Assembly: GCA_940337035.1 (NCBI GenBank)
Contig: CALNHX010007618.1
Span: 1 to 64,000, forward strand
DNA: 64,000 nt
Source: Agriotes lineatus
Lineage: Eukaryota > Arthropoda > Insecta > Coleoptera > Elateridae
Direction: 5' to 3'
The notes beneath the pieces were generated by a model, which saw only the letters and a program-made list of their open reading frames with translations, made no database searches and had not been told where the DNA came from. This document shows positions 1 to 11,847 of this stretch, piece after piece (within the stretch, counting starts at the first letter, position 1; every line of letters starts with the position of its first letter). The translations under genes were made by a program, and so were the position numbers.

Positions 1-544
1 AGAGATAACTTACCTATTTGGATAGTCAGCAGTTGCTGACCCTGTTGTTGCATGTTGCGCTTTGCGGTCTTAACTCGACGTAAGCGACTTAAAATGATAC
101 ATTCTCTACTTCATTGTCTTTACTATTGACATAAAAATGTTCTAATTCCTCTTCAAGTTCTTAAAGTTTTCTGGCACAAATCTTCAGTTCTTCATCAGGC
201 TCGAAATAAAATCGCTGCTGCCATATATAACAATGCTAACTGCTGTGTAGGCAATGCGTCTCGCAAAATTAATCTTTTCTCGGCTACGTTCGAACACACT
301 GAACATCCACGAATTGGCAATTCGTACGTTAGCTCGCCCGCCAATAATCTTCCAACATCCACGGTAAATTTTCGCAACTAAACCAATAATACTAAACCTT
401 ACCAATAAGTGCACAAGAGAAAGAAATAGCCTTTCAATATTAATGATAGTAATATTTACTAATATGACCCCAAATATACCTAATCTAAATAAACATCTCT
501 AAATTCTAACAAAATTCCTTGAAAAACTCGCGTATGCAACAAAA
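1..544. other. No recognisable gene
   Basis: AT-rich sequence. Short open frames on the minus strand (about 184-414) show no family motif and are probably chance. I see no RNA gene, clear repeat boundary or splice-site pair here. Confidence 0.4.
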
Positions 545-1397
545 TGAAGCCCTAGACGACATGGACAAGGGAATTCTGATAAACGGACTCCGGCTAAACA
601 ACATCAGATACGCCGACGATACTATTGTCTTTGCTGATAATCTTGAAGACTTATAAGCCCTGAAGAACAAAATCACCCATCACAGCGATCAATACGGCCT
701 TAACGTCAACGTAAATAAAACCAAACTTATGATAATCAGCAAAGAGATAATCATAGGAAGCCGCCTACTCATAAACCAAGCTGCTATTGAAAGAGTTCAT
801 CACTACAACTAGCTGGGAACCATCATTAATGAGGACTGGAATAACGCACAGGAAATAATAGCACGAATAGAAAAAGCCAGATCAACCTTCAACCGCATGA
901 GCGCCTTCTTCAAAAGTCTCAACCTTGACATAAAAGTAAGACTCCTGCGATTCTACGCCTTTTCCACTCTCCTTTATGGTGTAGAATCCTGAACACTCAA
1001 TAAAACCACAACTAAAAAAAAACTAAACGTTTTCGAGATGTGGCTGTATTCCTTGGACGGCAAGAGTGACAAACGTGAAAGTTCTGAGAAGAATGAAAAG
1101 AAGACCTAAAGCTATTGAACACAATTAAAGCCCGCAAACTAGGATACCTAGATCACATCATGCGAAACGAAGGAAGATACGCTCTGCTGCAGGCAATCCT
1201 ATAAGGAAACATCTTTGGAAGAAGAGAAACCAGGAAGACGAAGGATATCATAACTCAAGAATCTCAGGACCTGGTTCAACAAAACTTCCCCAGAATTCTT
1301 CCGGATTTCTGCAGACAGAGTCAGGATTGCTATGATGATCACCAACATTCGCAACGAATTGGCACCCTACGAAGAAGATGCAACAAAATGGCTATAA
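545..1397 (+). pseudogene. RTE-like LINE reverse transcriptase, C-terminal fragment
   Basis: A decayed 3' part of a non-LTR retrotransposon polyprotein. The translation runs through an RT active site RYADDTIVFADN (YADD at 609-620). It then shows the LINE C-terminal signature: TKLMIISK, an LLYGVES-like block, FEMWLYS, and a tail rich in R/K with WFNKTSPEF and RVRIAMMITNIRNEL before a stop at 1395-1397. There are in-frame stops (for example 654-656 in EDL*ALKN) and at least one frameshift near 1050, so it is inactive. The organisation resembles insect RTE-type endonuclease-reverse transcriptases; the clade assignment is from memory of family style. The endonuclease and most of the RT are missing, consistent with 5' truncation. 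Confidence 0.75.
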
Positions 1398-3309
1398 TCC
1401 GATAATTACCGTTACGACAAGGAACTAATTGATATTAATCAAATACGCTGCCACACTAAATTCAAAATGCTTAATCGGAGGCTCCACGTCAAGGGCGCCA
1501 AATTTATTATTTGCTACACGGGGAATTTCGGAACACAATTGAATTACTAAAATGAAATAATCAGTATTGCTTTACAACACAGTAGTTTAGGAATTGTCTC
1601 GTGATGTAGCAAATTTTGCCAGCTGGTTCCTGAGCACCATTGGGGTAGGTTCTCCAGAAGCGCCACTGGCTCGAGACGATCCAAACCAGAAAGCCTACAG
1701 GTGTCAGTGTAAATCTCTAAACCAACTAGCTGTTTCATAAAAGCAATGAATAAAGAAAAATTCCAGACATAGATGTAACCTAAATATTTATTTACAGTAT
1801 GTACATCTCTGCATGGCACTCAATAGGGGGCAAAAATTAATCTGCGATATGTTATACTTATTTGGAACTAGAATTATAAGTTTAGGTTCAAGTATAGTTC
1901 AACATGTTTATTATTATAATATATATAGTGAAAATACAAGCTGTACGATTTTTCTCCCTAATCCTGTCTCGAGCACACGTAGCAACGCTATCAAAGTGAC
2001 ATAAAATGTTCATGGATAGTGGATTCAGGGAAACACAACAAGTCGCCTAGAGGTTAACCACTAAGACGCCAAACCTCGCGAATGGTACCATGCGCCCAAG
2101 GTCTATTACACACATTGATTGGTGTGGTATAGCGTTACTAAATAGTTTCTAGTTTGCTCCAGTAGTCCCTCGCATCGGTATTAATTGTAAACGTTGAGGA
2201 ACATGTCCATTCTCGAGTTTAATGCGATCAAAAACTCTAACAGAGCTGCCACCCTAGTATATAATATAAGAACTAGACTAATTTACTAAAACTGAAATGT
2301 TTAACGTGAACACATCCGACTCCTAAATTCTTTCTACCATCGACCAGAAATTCAACTTCGCCTCGTATTCGTAAGTAAAAACGCTTATAGACTAACTCAA
2401 ATTACACAAATTGGTATTTCACAGTTTTGAGAGCTCAGAAAAGTCAAACACGAGAGGTTAATTAACCGGGGGTATCTGTGGGGAATAAAGCAGGCATCGT
2501 CTATGCAGAAGTTATCCAGGGTTGCGGGCTCTGGGGCTTCCTGTTGAGAGGCCGTCCAAGCAAATGTGCAAAGTAATGTGGAGGAGGCTTTTCTCCAGTT
2601 ATCCCACGATGGATAAGCTGTGTGGCCTAAGTCTCGGAAGTAGCACCTTAATTGAGGGGTACAGAACCGCCTACAAGATGGTGTTTCACGTCTTGTACAG
2701 GGCCCAGGGGGGATATATGTAGAGCGTGGCACTGACGAGCCACTAGAGGTACGAGAAAGGCCAAAGTTGGAAGGTTGACAAGCATAGGTGATTTCGTAGA
2801 AATAAATTCTGATCCTAGTATAACCAGCTTCATTTCAGCAATTTCACATACAATTTCTTAAGGCTGATCAACAAGATTCACAAAAATTTGGCCGTCGGAA
2901 ATCATACTAGCAATCTATTTTGAAAATTTAGTAGAATTACCTAAAGCTCAAGGATTTTCAACATAAAAAAAAGCAAAATGAGAGTAGGCAACCAAACATA
3001 CACTCATGAATTGCGGGCAGCCCGAGACATTTCTTGATCTTGCAATTTAATTGTACCTTAAATCAAAAATTATACGTAACACAATGATACTGTAAAGCAT
3101 AGCATGTACAAGATTAATTCCTGGGTATTAAGCATCGAATGTAGTCTCAACAAAATTCTAATGACACCTTTATTGTATGAGCACAGCAGTTATTGGCTAA
3201 GATGCCGAATACTCCGTATACCTACACTTTGGTTAAAAACAAACAAGTAAACTATACTACTCAAAAATTAATAAAGATGTTGCTTTATTATGAATCATAA
3301 CAAAAAAAA
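1398..3309. other. Intergenic/unclassified, no supported gene
   Basis: No open frame here has recognisable motifs. Frames of 60-111 codons around 2397-2833 overlap on both strands and lack family signatures. I see no clear inverted or tandem repeat. Confidence 0.35.
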
Positions 3310-3920
3310 TCTGGCGTGGTACACGCACATAACTTCCTTTTACAGTCATCTTATAATTAGCCAAAAATTTTATTTTTAATTTTTAAGCATAAGTCAAATA
3401 TTTTGAAAAATTACAAATTATACATAAATCGTACAGAATAGAGCGTTAGTTGAAGAGACAAATTTTCTTTAAAATTCCAAGCTGAATTCAAAAATGTAAT
3501 ATTTTAAATTATTTTAACACCCGGTTTTTATTTAAAATAGGAGTTAAAAAACTAAAGAAACCCATTTTAGAGGTGTTCAACTGGAAAAATAAAATAAAAA
3601 CTGAAAAATCAAATAAAACTGAAAAATCACAAGAGTAAACACGTTATGCGATTTTCTTCAAAAGCTTGATCTCGCATGTAGATAGTACACAAAATTTATA
3701 TATGAAGTTTCAACGTCATACATATTTTCGTTTTTGATATATTCTGTTCACACACAGAAAAAAAAACACACACACACAGACAGAGACTGACAAACAGACC
3801 AAGGAACAAAACATGTGTTTTGGGTTCAGCGGACTCTAAACGTGAAGATTTGTTGAAAACTCAATCTCGAAATTTTTGGTGTGAATTCAATAGGTACTTC
3901 CTTTATTGTAGAAGGAAGTA
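3310..3920 (+). repeat. Dispersed ~0.6-kb repeat, copy 1
   Basis: This stretch is repeated in inverted orientation at 35966-36643. Shared landmarks in order are: a TCTGGYGTGRTACAC-type start, AACTTCCTTTTACAG, a segment containing GAGCGTTAGTTGAAGAG, ACACCCGG, a segment ending AATCACAAGAGTAAAC, a CA/TG microsatellite, GTTGAAAACTCAATYTCGAA, and TACTTCCTT at the end. The end forms a small perfect hairpin, TACTTCCTT/AAGGAAGTA (3896-3920). There is no coding capacity, so it is a non-autonomous element of unknown class. Confidence 0.7.
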
Positions 3921-4104
3921 AAAATTTATGAATACATAAAAACAATTGAAAAAACATATGAAAATTAACGACCTCAATAAATTTAGAACACCTCCAATCA
4001 TTAAAAACTAGCAACTTTTCAAGAAACAAGATATTTCTTAATTTTTAACAATTGACGAGTTCTAATAGCTAGTAACTCCATCGCGAGCAGTAATTACTGT
4101 TCTA

Positions 4105-4815
4105 CACCTTTCCGACACCTGTTAATGTCGTGCTGGATGAAGAACGTGGTTATCAAGCCGTATTTGTGGCATATTTTGAAAGTAGTGGATGTGATTCATA
4201 TCTGATGAAACCGGTGGAAAAGATAGGTGATTAATTTCCTGATTTTCTATTGTCTGCATCACATTAATTGCTCGACGGGAACGAGAGTTATCATCCAAAG
4301 ACGAAAATTTCTTGAGCAATAAAATTGCGGCTGTTTGAAACGTATCCGTTATGATTTACTTTTCATACCGTAGCTCAGTCACTGCTCCATTAAAAACGTG
4401 GAGGTCTGTACGCCAACGGAAACATATCCTCGGCCACACTATAATTCCTCCTTCGCTAAATAGTACAACTGGCTGGGTAGACTGTGGCAGAAGGCCTTTT
4501 CTTGGCTCCAGTAGACTCTTTGTGATCAAATGCCATTGTGTATGCAATATCCAGACTCGTCGCTTAACATAACGAACTCCCAAGATGTGGCTTTCCAAAA
4601 TCTCTGATTCGCACAGAGTAATCTTTGTCGTCGATGAGCAGACGTTAAGGGTGTAAGTCGTACAGGTCTATAGGAAGTAAAACCAACTCCTTTTAGACGA
4701 TTACGAACCGTTTGGTCACAAAATTGAGTTCCTGCAGAAGTTGACGAGCAGTAGAACACCTTGTGTAGTGGTAAAGAAATCGGAAATGTCCACCTGAAAG
4801 TGTCCCCCCTGCTGC
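4105..4815 (-). pseudogene. Tc1-like (DD34E) transposase remnant
   Basis: Read on the minus strand, fragments in several frames match a Tc1-family transposase from N- to C-terminal side. They are QTVRNRLKGVGF followed by YRPVRLTPLTSAHRRQRL, then MLSDESGYCI (first catalytic Asp block), an RTDLHVFNGAVT block, LDDNSRSRRA (equivalent of the DNARPHRA block, second Asp), and SSDMNHIHYFQNM. In the last block the third acidic residue expected after NPIE is replaced. Frameshifts, stops and the altered catalytic Glu show that it is dead. The terminal inverted repeats were not found. Confidence 0.7.
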
Positions 4816-5449
4816 ATTTAAACAACCAAATTTGCTTGTTTCTAAGGTAGATGATTCGCTTGCATGTTCGTCAAGTTTAAATTATTAATAGTTCAGTAAA
4901 TCAGAATAAATGAATATAAATTGATTTAAGTCAACGTACAAAAGCAAACGTTGCAATTACAGCAATTTGCTCCAATTGTCTTTTTTATATGATCATGCGA
5001 GATAGCTAGATATTTCTAATGTATTTTTTCCATTTATTCTGAATTCTACTCGGTGTGTACCAAAAGAGAAAAAGAAATAGTTAGTAGAAGTGCATAATAC
5101 AGCAATATCCCTATTCATTTGAGTAGTAAGTAACTATCACTACTTCTAGAATCTACATCAAGACTCCAAATTGTATTTATCTTAAGAAAGCCTTAATTTA
5201 ACTTTGATTTAAGATGTACTTCACTCTTTCCTAAAGCCGGCTTCAGACGATGCGATTTGCCGAATATTCGTCAATGTAGCCAATGTAGGATCGTGCGGAT
5301 GATGTAACAAATCTCACTGTAGCAATAGGTAGAGATTTTATCGAATTACAAGTGTTTGCCAAGCGTGACAAATGCCTCATCGTGTGGATCTTACATACAG
5401 ACGCGTTTGGCTTGAAAATATTCTATTCTACAGTCTTATCTGTTTATTT
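4816..5449. other. No recognisable gene
   Basis: AT-rich, non-coding. I see nothing beyond short chance frames. Confidence 0.35.
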
Positions 5450-5669
5450 AAAATATAAATTCCATTGTAGAACATTTTAAAAATTCCTTGAGTCTGGTAT
5501 ACCTTAAGTTTATTCTGGTGTGATTTAGTGCGTTCATAATGGCCCAGTGATCGACTAAATCAAATGCTTTGTGGTAGTTTACGAAGGCAAGATATAAATT
5601 GACGATGTATTTAGTATCTTATAAAAAGCATGCGTTCGACTATACTCGCACGTTGTCAAAAGTACTACG

Positions 5670-7136
5670 TAGGCCCGGATTAAAGGGGGGGCCCAAGGGG
5701 CCCGGGCCTTGGGCCACCCACCAAGAGTGGGCCTCCCACCAATATAGGGGTAAATATCACAAAACAGGAAAAATACATGTCTCTTTGCTGTGAACTGTTT
5801 ATAATGATAGGGAACATTTAACAAAAATTTCCATACATTCTATCTTACTTCTTTAGCTTGATATAAAATGTAATAATCAAACTTTATATTTTAAATAAGT
5901 TAAAATTATTTAAAGTCAAAAAGTTATTGTTCTGGTGAACTGGCCTGTTCTTCTAACAACATAGTAATGCACATCAAATTTAGTTACAATGGCTGATAAT
6001 TTACTAATTTACACCAGTTATAATTATTCAGTAATAATGTATTAAGGGCCAATGATTTTGCCAGTAAAAATGTTTTACGAAAGTGTTTTGTTTTGGCAAT
6101 GGCACAAGACAAACTAACTTGATCAAATTTGTCATAGTTTGTCGAGGGGCATTGCCAAAAAACAACAAATCTTGAGTAAAACATTTTCCAAGCAAAATCA
6201 TGAGCCCGAAATACATTTTGTGGACTATTTCCCAAATATCGGTTCATTTTGACATTTATACTGATGCACAATGACAGTTTTAAATGACGTTTTTGAAATG
6301 TCACCTTGATTAAAACAACATATTTAGTGGTTGTCATGGATATAAGTGGTAGAAGAAACTGATAAAATCCCAAGGGAAAATTTTGATTTTTTGCCACTAT
6401 AAAAGCACGTGATTGGTTGAATTTCGAAAAATCATGGCATTTGATTGGCTAATAACAGATACGGGAAATAGTCACTAAAAATGACGTTTTATAATTCAGC
6501 GTGTTATTAGTTAAATCAGCTGATTACTTTTAGCACATGTGTTATAAAGTAAACAGTTGGTGTTGAATTTAGGATTTCTAACTGGAAGTGAGGTTGTAAA
6601 GTTATTCTAGTTACTTCTTCCGTTAGAGGTAAATTGTTTTTAAATAATTAAAGCATTATGTAATGAATAAAGTAAAATGTGTACATTTATAATTACCTTT
6701 GATAACTAACTTTGACAGCTACTCGCTGCAGAAACAGTCATCTGCGCGTCAAGGCCATCTCTTTACTATGACATAAATTATAATTGTCATAAGCGCAAAC
6801 CTTTGTTAAATAAACATTTATGGATTAATAACAGTAAATTTAAGGCCGTAGAGAAAATATTGTATGCAAACTCGTGCTAAAAGTGTTTATGCACGCCACA
6901 TGTTATGAAACGAAGTCAAAGGCATAAACATCCACGTTTAGCACTTGTTGCACAAATAGCTATTTTAATTAAAAAATTGAATAATCTTAACTGAATTTAT
7001 CTGCGTAAATAAATTTTGTAAATAAACCTTTGTTCGTTTCATTTTGTGTTTTTGCATAACATATTGCAACACCTCAAAACAATGGGCCTCCCACCAAAAT
7101 GGGCCCCGGCCCACCCACATCTTAAATCCGGCCCTG
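5670..7136. mobile_element. hAT-type non-autonomous element, 1467 bp
   Basis: The ends are inverted: the left end starts TAGGCCCGGATTAAAG and the reverse complement of the right end starts CAGGGCCGGATTTAAG. Each is followed by related GC-rich GGGCC/CCCACC subterminal sequence. It is flanked by an 8-bp direct duplication GTACTACG (5662-5669 and 7137-7144), the hAT hallmark. The longest internal frame (minus, 5984-6397) has no transposase motif. An internal segment (about 5990-6500) recurs at 14290-14830 in the opposite orientation, so the element carries other repeat DNA. The clean duplication shows a fairly recent insertion. Confidence 0.85.
5990..6500 (-). repeat. Dispersed repeat inside the hAT element, copy 1
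   Basis: This matches 14290-14830 read in the other orientation. Shared landmarks are GGGAAATAGTCC, GGGCTCATGA, CAAGATTTGTTGTTTTTT, a segment of the GACAAACT type, and a distal GCATTTGATTG followed by GGGAAATAGTCA. No coding signature is visible. It was probably captured by, or inserted into, the hAT element before the latter moved. Confidence 0.6.
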
Positions 7137-7530
7137 GTACTACGTATAGCGTAAACCTCTTTCGAAAGCTTGCCTGTTCGGCTAGTTAATACGAGTTTAA
7201 TTTACTGCGTAGATGATTGCATAGTACAATGGTTGTTGGTTCTTCCAGTTGACAATTCAGGATTTTATTAGATCTGTATGCTCTCGTGTCTTTCCTGGTT
7301 TCCTTTTTGATCGTTCTGTTTATTTGGTCGCGGTTTTCGGTGCCTTTATCTAGTCTTCTCCTCTATCCTATGGGCTCTATGTGTTTTGCTTATTTTTCCG
7401 TATATGTATTTTTTGTCGCTACTTAGATCCTTAGATCCATAATTTCACTTAAGTCGAATCTTTCCAGTGCTACACCGCTTAGAGCTCTGATTACTACACT
7501 TTGCAGGTCTTCTTGGTTGTTTTTAAAAAT

Positions 7531-8334
7531 TTAAGATGTAGCATATCCTACAACCTACGATCATTTTATGGTCCTCCGCCATATGTCTGCGGTAAGTATC
7601 ACAAATTACAGAATACGGTACTGTAAAAAATAATTTATTTTTCCCATAACAATTAACAGCTAATTTAATTAGATGATGTTAGTTCAAGATAATTATTTGT
7701 TAATTTATATTGCTTGTTTTAAACGATGTACTTGGACAGAGTTATCTAAATGATACTAAATACAACTATACCACACAATTTCTATTGCAACTAATTGAAA
7801 AAGTAAATTATGTAGTTCAATTAAAATTACTGAGTAACGGATAATTAAATTACTGTTTTATTTGAGTAATTGAAATCTCTGGTATTTCAAGTACTTTTTT
7901 GGCCAGTAATTTGTAATTAGTTATTAATTACTTTTTAAAAGCCATTTGTCCAGCTGTTGGTTTAAAACCACTAGTACTGTACTGTGTACTACTACTTGTA
8001 CTAAATTCATGTTCATATTTTGCTCTAAAATTTTTGTTACATAAATTAAGTATAGATCGTAAAGTTGATTACATTGTATGAGAAAATTAAGTACCTGTAT
8101 GTTTTTTAAAGAAAAGGTTTATAGATACACCTTTTAAATGTTACCTACTAGTACACCTTATTAGCTACTATTATATTAGAAGCTTAAATTACTAGTATAG
8201 TTATGTCATACATTATAAGAGCAATTTAATATTTTGGCGTTTTTAATTGTATAAAATGCGTTTCATTAATGGGTGGTGTCTTTTGTTATCTATAGAATAA
8301 CTTACGTGATTATGAAAATTATATTTATAGGGGT
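7531..8334. other. AT-rich, no gene
   Basis: Very AT-rich sequence without open frames above background or visible repeat structure. Confidence 0.35.
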
Positions 8335-8674
8335 CTTGCCATATCTCAGCGACCACAAATGCGCAGTGGAGCAAGGGAGAAATCTGTAGAGCGAGACGCC
8401 CAAGTGGTGTTTTCAGTAAAACCTAAAAACATCAGGCTAGCTTGCAGACGCGAAATTTAAAATAGGTTGTGTCAATATTTGATAAAACTGTTTTTTATAA
8501 TAAACGGAAATATAAGTAGATAAATAACGCAAAAACTAACTTATAAGCACGAAAATAGCAAACAATATCAAACGCAGAAAAATAGCAATGATATTTTCAG
8601 GTTGGTCTGTAGCCTTGCTTATGACGTATTTACAGAATTTCGATCACTGCGCAGGGTCCTTGAGATATGGCAAG
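8335..8674. mobile_element. Short MITE-like element with ~35-bp inverted ends
   Basis: The left end CTTGCCATATCTCAGCGACC and the reverse complement of the right end CTTGCCATATCTCAAGGACC match. The similarity continues to TGCGCAGTG about 30 bases in. The interior is about 270 bp without coding potential. The target duplication is not clear, so the superfamily is undetermined. Confidence 0.6.
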
Positions 8675-10106
8675 CACTCTAACAACCCATATTGTCTAAA
8701 TACTTCAAAATCGTGTTTTTATTAATAAATAACTCCGGAAAATAAAAGTAACAAATTTAAATTTGCGAACAAGGGGTAACTGCAGGTCATTTCCAGCTCT
8801 CACCATTAACGTAGAACTTTTGTTTCAGCATCTACTCAAGAAAATACTATAAGTAACCACAATTTAATTTTTTTTAATATTTACCTACTGGGAAATACTT
8901 GAAATTGAAAGCTATAACTGTTAATTCTAAATTACAACTAATTGGCATTAAATGACTACAAATGTCATGTAATTATTAAGTCAATAATAATTAGTTTAAT
9001 AGTCCATAAAATATGGTAATCGTTCTAAATTTTCCTATCTATTAATTGTGGTTTATAATCGTAATAATTGTTGCAATTACATAATTATACTAAATGTTAA
9101 GTTTCCTACACTAACCACAACCGGTGCAATAACGCATTTATATTAACGCTATCCATACCGTCTGTTGGCAAAATTAATATTTAAGAAACATGAAAGCTAA
9201 TTTTCCACCATATCTGTAGTAATTATTTAACAAATTTGCATCCAGTAAATATTCAACGGCTTTGCAACTGGTTAAGCAAAGAAGTGTTAAAAGGGTCACC
9301 AGTTTAGGGAGTACATTTTACATTAAATTTCTAAATACATTTTTAATAGATTTTCGGTGGCTTAGTAGTAAATATTCGTTACATTTTTTAGGCAGCTTGT
9401 ACTAACTTTACAACAAACCATTGTCAATCCTTAGTAAGGTTGCAATGGAATTTTTAGTACGGTAGAAGTATTTTTTAACAAACTTGTAATTGCAACTATA
9501 ACTGCAAAGTTTCTGGGGGAATTTTTATAAAATTTGGAGCATATTGTTACCATATAGGTAAGAAAGGGAGGCTGGGCTGCTATTCGACTACCTTGTTTCG
9601 CCTACCATCTGAATTTTTCCATCGTCATAGCTACAACATTTTAACAATTCGAGTTTATGTTTAAAATCAAGCTGCCCCCACATGTGATGCGTTTACAAAC
9701 ACATTTATTATCTCGCTCACGGCCTGCTGAATTGTGTGACAAACGTCACTTTATACGGCCTGGGCATTTTTTTTTTGAAAGCCATTGTTGTTTTCATTTC
9801 TGAGAAAACGCCAATTTTGGCCGTTTTGGCGCAGTATCAGTAGGATAAGGACCTATTGCTTTGAATTTAATATAAATATGAATGGTGTAATCTATTTATA
9901 GTGTTGTGTAAGTACATCTTTTAGAGATCTATAATTTTAATATTTTTATTGAGAGAGGTGTGGAAGTCCAAGAAATTGTAGTTGAAGACAGAATCCATAT
10001 TTTCAGGCAGGCATTTTTCTAATAGCTCGCAGATTCACTCTAAAATAGCATATGATATGATATGCAGAGAATCGTATTTCTTACAAATTTGGAAGATGTT
10101 CTAGGC
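8675..10106. other. AT-rich, no gene
   Basis: No open frame with motifs was found. Two patches of higher GC (about 9560-9620 and 9660-9840) show no family I recognise. Confidence 0.3.
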
Positions 10107-10615
10107 CAGGGGGTGGCGAACCTTTATTCATCTACGTGCCATTTTTTCTAAAGAAATGGTTAATCAGGCCATGACGTGCCATCAAACAATCTTGACTTAG
10201 TGATTAATGGGGGAAAAATAAAACTAAATACTATCAACTTAAAGCTCTTTATTTGCATCCAAAAGTATACATTTTGTACAGCAATAGTAGCGTTATGTTT
10301 ATTTAAATGAAAAAAAAAACAATGATGCCACTTCTGCTGTTGTAAATTAGATGCTAAATTACTTATATTAGCTTCATACTTTGTTACTTTTAGCAGAATG
10401 CAAGCTGAACTGGAGTCACCTGACAAACGGCTTCTAAGCGAGTTTTTAATGATATTCATTTCTGAAAATAATTATAGTTGATGGAGATAAATTATGTCAA
10501 TAAAATTTTGAAAATATGTGTTATATTATTAATGCATGATTTTCACTATTGGAATAATAAAAAATCAATAAGTCGTAACGTGTTTAATATTTTAAAACTT
10601 TTAAAAATTAAAAGA

Positions 10616-10644
10616 CGTTTCACAAGTTATGGTGGCATCATCAG
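10616..10644 (-). other. Hammerhead-ribozyme-like core, arm 1
   Basis: On the minus strand: CTGATGA, one T, a GCCAC-CATAA-CTTGT segment, then GAAAC. The core boxes match the hammerhead consensus (CUGANGA and GAAA). Stem II is poorly paired in this copy, so it is probably non-functional here. Stems I and III are not convincing. Confidence 0.4.
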
Positions 10645-11444
10645 TTGCTATTAAACGTATATAGTTTAAAAATTGGGTTTACATTTATAACGATATTATA
10701 TAGTTGAAATTTGACATTGTATTGAATTAATTACGACCTTTTTCTAATTACTAAGTTTTCATTTTCGTTTTTATGTTAAAATTGAAAAATTTTATATGGG
10801 TAACATGTTGATTAATTTAATTTTTGCACTGCTAGTCTCAGAACGCACCGTTATTGGCCCATTTTTAGGTCGTGAAGTTGATTTTCTCCACCAAGGGTGA
10901 GAAAGTAAAATAAACAATTTTCACCGTGGTAACTAATAAATTGCTAAGTTACCAAATATGACTATTTTAATTTTGACGTTTAAAGAGCTGTATTGTCAGG
11001 TTGACAGTTAAAATATTTTCGAAATTTGTTGGGAATTTAGGTATTAAGCCGTTTGGTAGTGCAAAAAATAGTATATACACCACGGTAGCGAATCGTCTTA
11101 TAACCTTCGCGCTTTAGATACTTCGCACTGCGCGCTCAGTATCTAATATGCGCTCAAGTTAAAATACTACGCTTCGCTACCTTGATGTATAATATACTAT
11201 TATTTTCGATCATTTATTAAAATAATAGTAGATTATATTATAAGTGAGAGAAATGCATCATTATTTGCGAGTGAGAATTTTGAATTGCGAGTGCCGCAGC
11301 ACGAGCGATACAATTTCTCACGAGCTTATAATGGCATTTCGCTCACGTGTAATATACGACGTTTTATCTTACAGTAGCAATTCGTATGCCTAAACAGTTT
11401 GAGCCGTCAGAATATGTCGCAAAACAGACAATAGATAGTTACAG

Positions 11445-11665
11445 TAGCACCTATTACCATACATTATACAACTGTTTTCAGTGACTAAAATGACGTTTTA
11501 TTCACTAGTGAGTATAAAATACATTATACAACTGTTTGCAGTGACTAAAATTAAGTTTTACTCACTAGTGAATATAAAAATCTTTTATACTGACTAGTGA
11601 ATAAAACTTCATTTTAGTCACTTAAAACAGTTGTATAATGTATGGTAATAGCTGCTACTGTAAGA
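11445..11665. repeat. Foldback with tandem and inverted ACTAGTGA units
   Basis: Two head-to-tail units (about 11455-11520 and 11521-11580) share CATTATACAACTGTTT, CAGTGACTAAAAT and TCACTAGTGA. They are followed by one inverted unit (about 11582-11650) that ends in ACAGTTGTATAATGTATGG. The whole could fold into a long hairpin. Confidence 0.65.
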
Positions 11666-11818
11666 TAAATTAAATTAATCAACATGTTACTCATATAAAA
11701 TTTTTCAATTTTAATATAAAAACAAAAATGAAAAACTTTATAATTAGAAAAAATTTCAACTATATAATATCGTTATAAATGTAAACCCAATTTTTAAACT
11801 ATATATTTTTAATAACAA

Positions 11819-11847
11819 CTGATGATGCAACCATAAGTTGCGAAACG
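11819..11847 (+). other. Hammerhead-ribozyme-like core, arm 2
   Basis: CTGATGA at 11819-11825, one T, a perfect 5-bp stem GCAAC/GTTGC around loop CATAA (827-841 of the 11-kb block), then GAAAC at 11842-11846. The order and spacing fit a hammerhead core with one extra base before stem II. The PLE at 60.7-63.6 kb shows the same arrangement. Flanking stems I and III are weak, so catalysis is unproven. Confidence 0.45.

Larger units (their letters stand above)
5450..7530 (-). pseudogene. RTE-like LINE fragment, split by a hAT insertion
   Basis: On the minus strand, 7145-7530 encodes an endonuclease/RT linker with charged residues, ending in EQASFRKRFTLYVV. The next part, 5460-5661, resumes with THAFYKIL and the RT motif-A block LAFVNYHKAFDLVDHWAIM. 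The two halves are separated exactly by the hAT element at 5670-7136 and its 8-bp duplication, so they were once one reading frame. Stops and frameshifts are present on both sides. It is related in style to the RTE fragments at 545, 22.8 kb and 26-30 kb. Confidence 0.65.

Noticed and set aside
184..414. 76-codon minus-strand frame at the left edge
   Set aside because: No motif, overlaps another frame, and could not be linked to any gene.
2397..2833. Frames of 61-111 codons on both strands in a GC-richer patch
   Set aside because: No recognisable domain and mutually overlapping; insufficient support.
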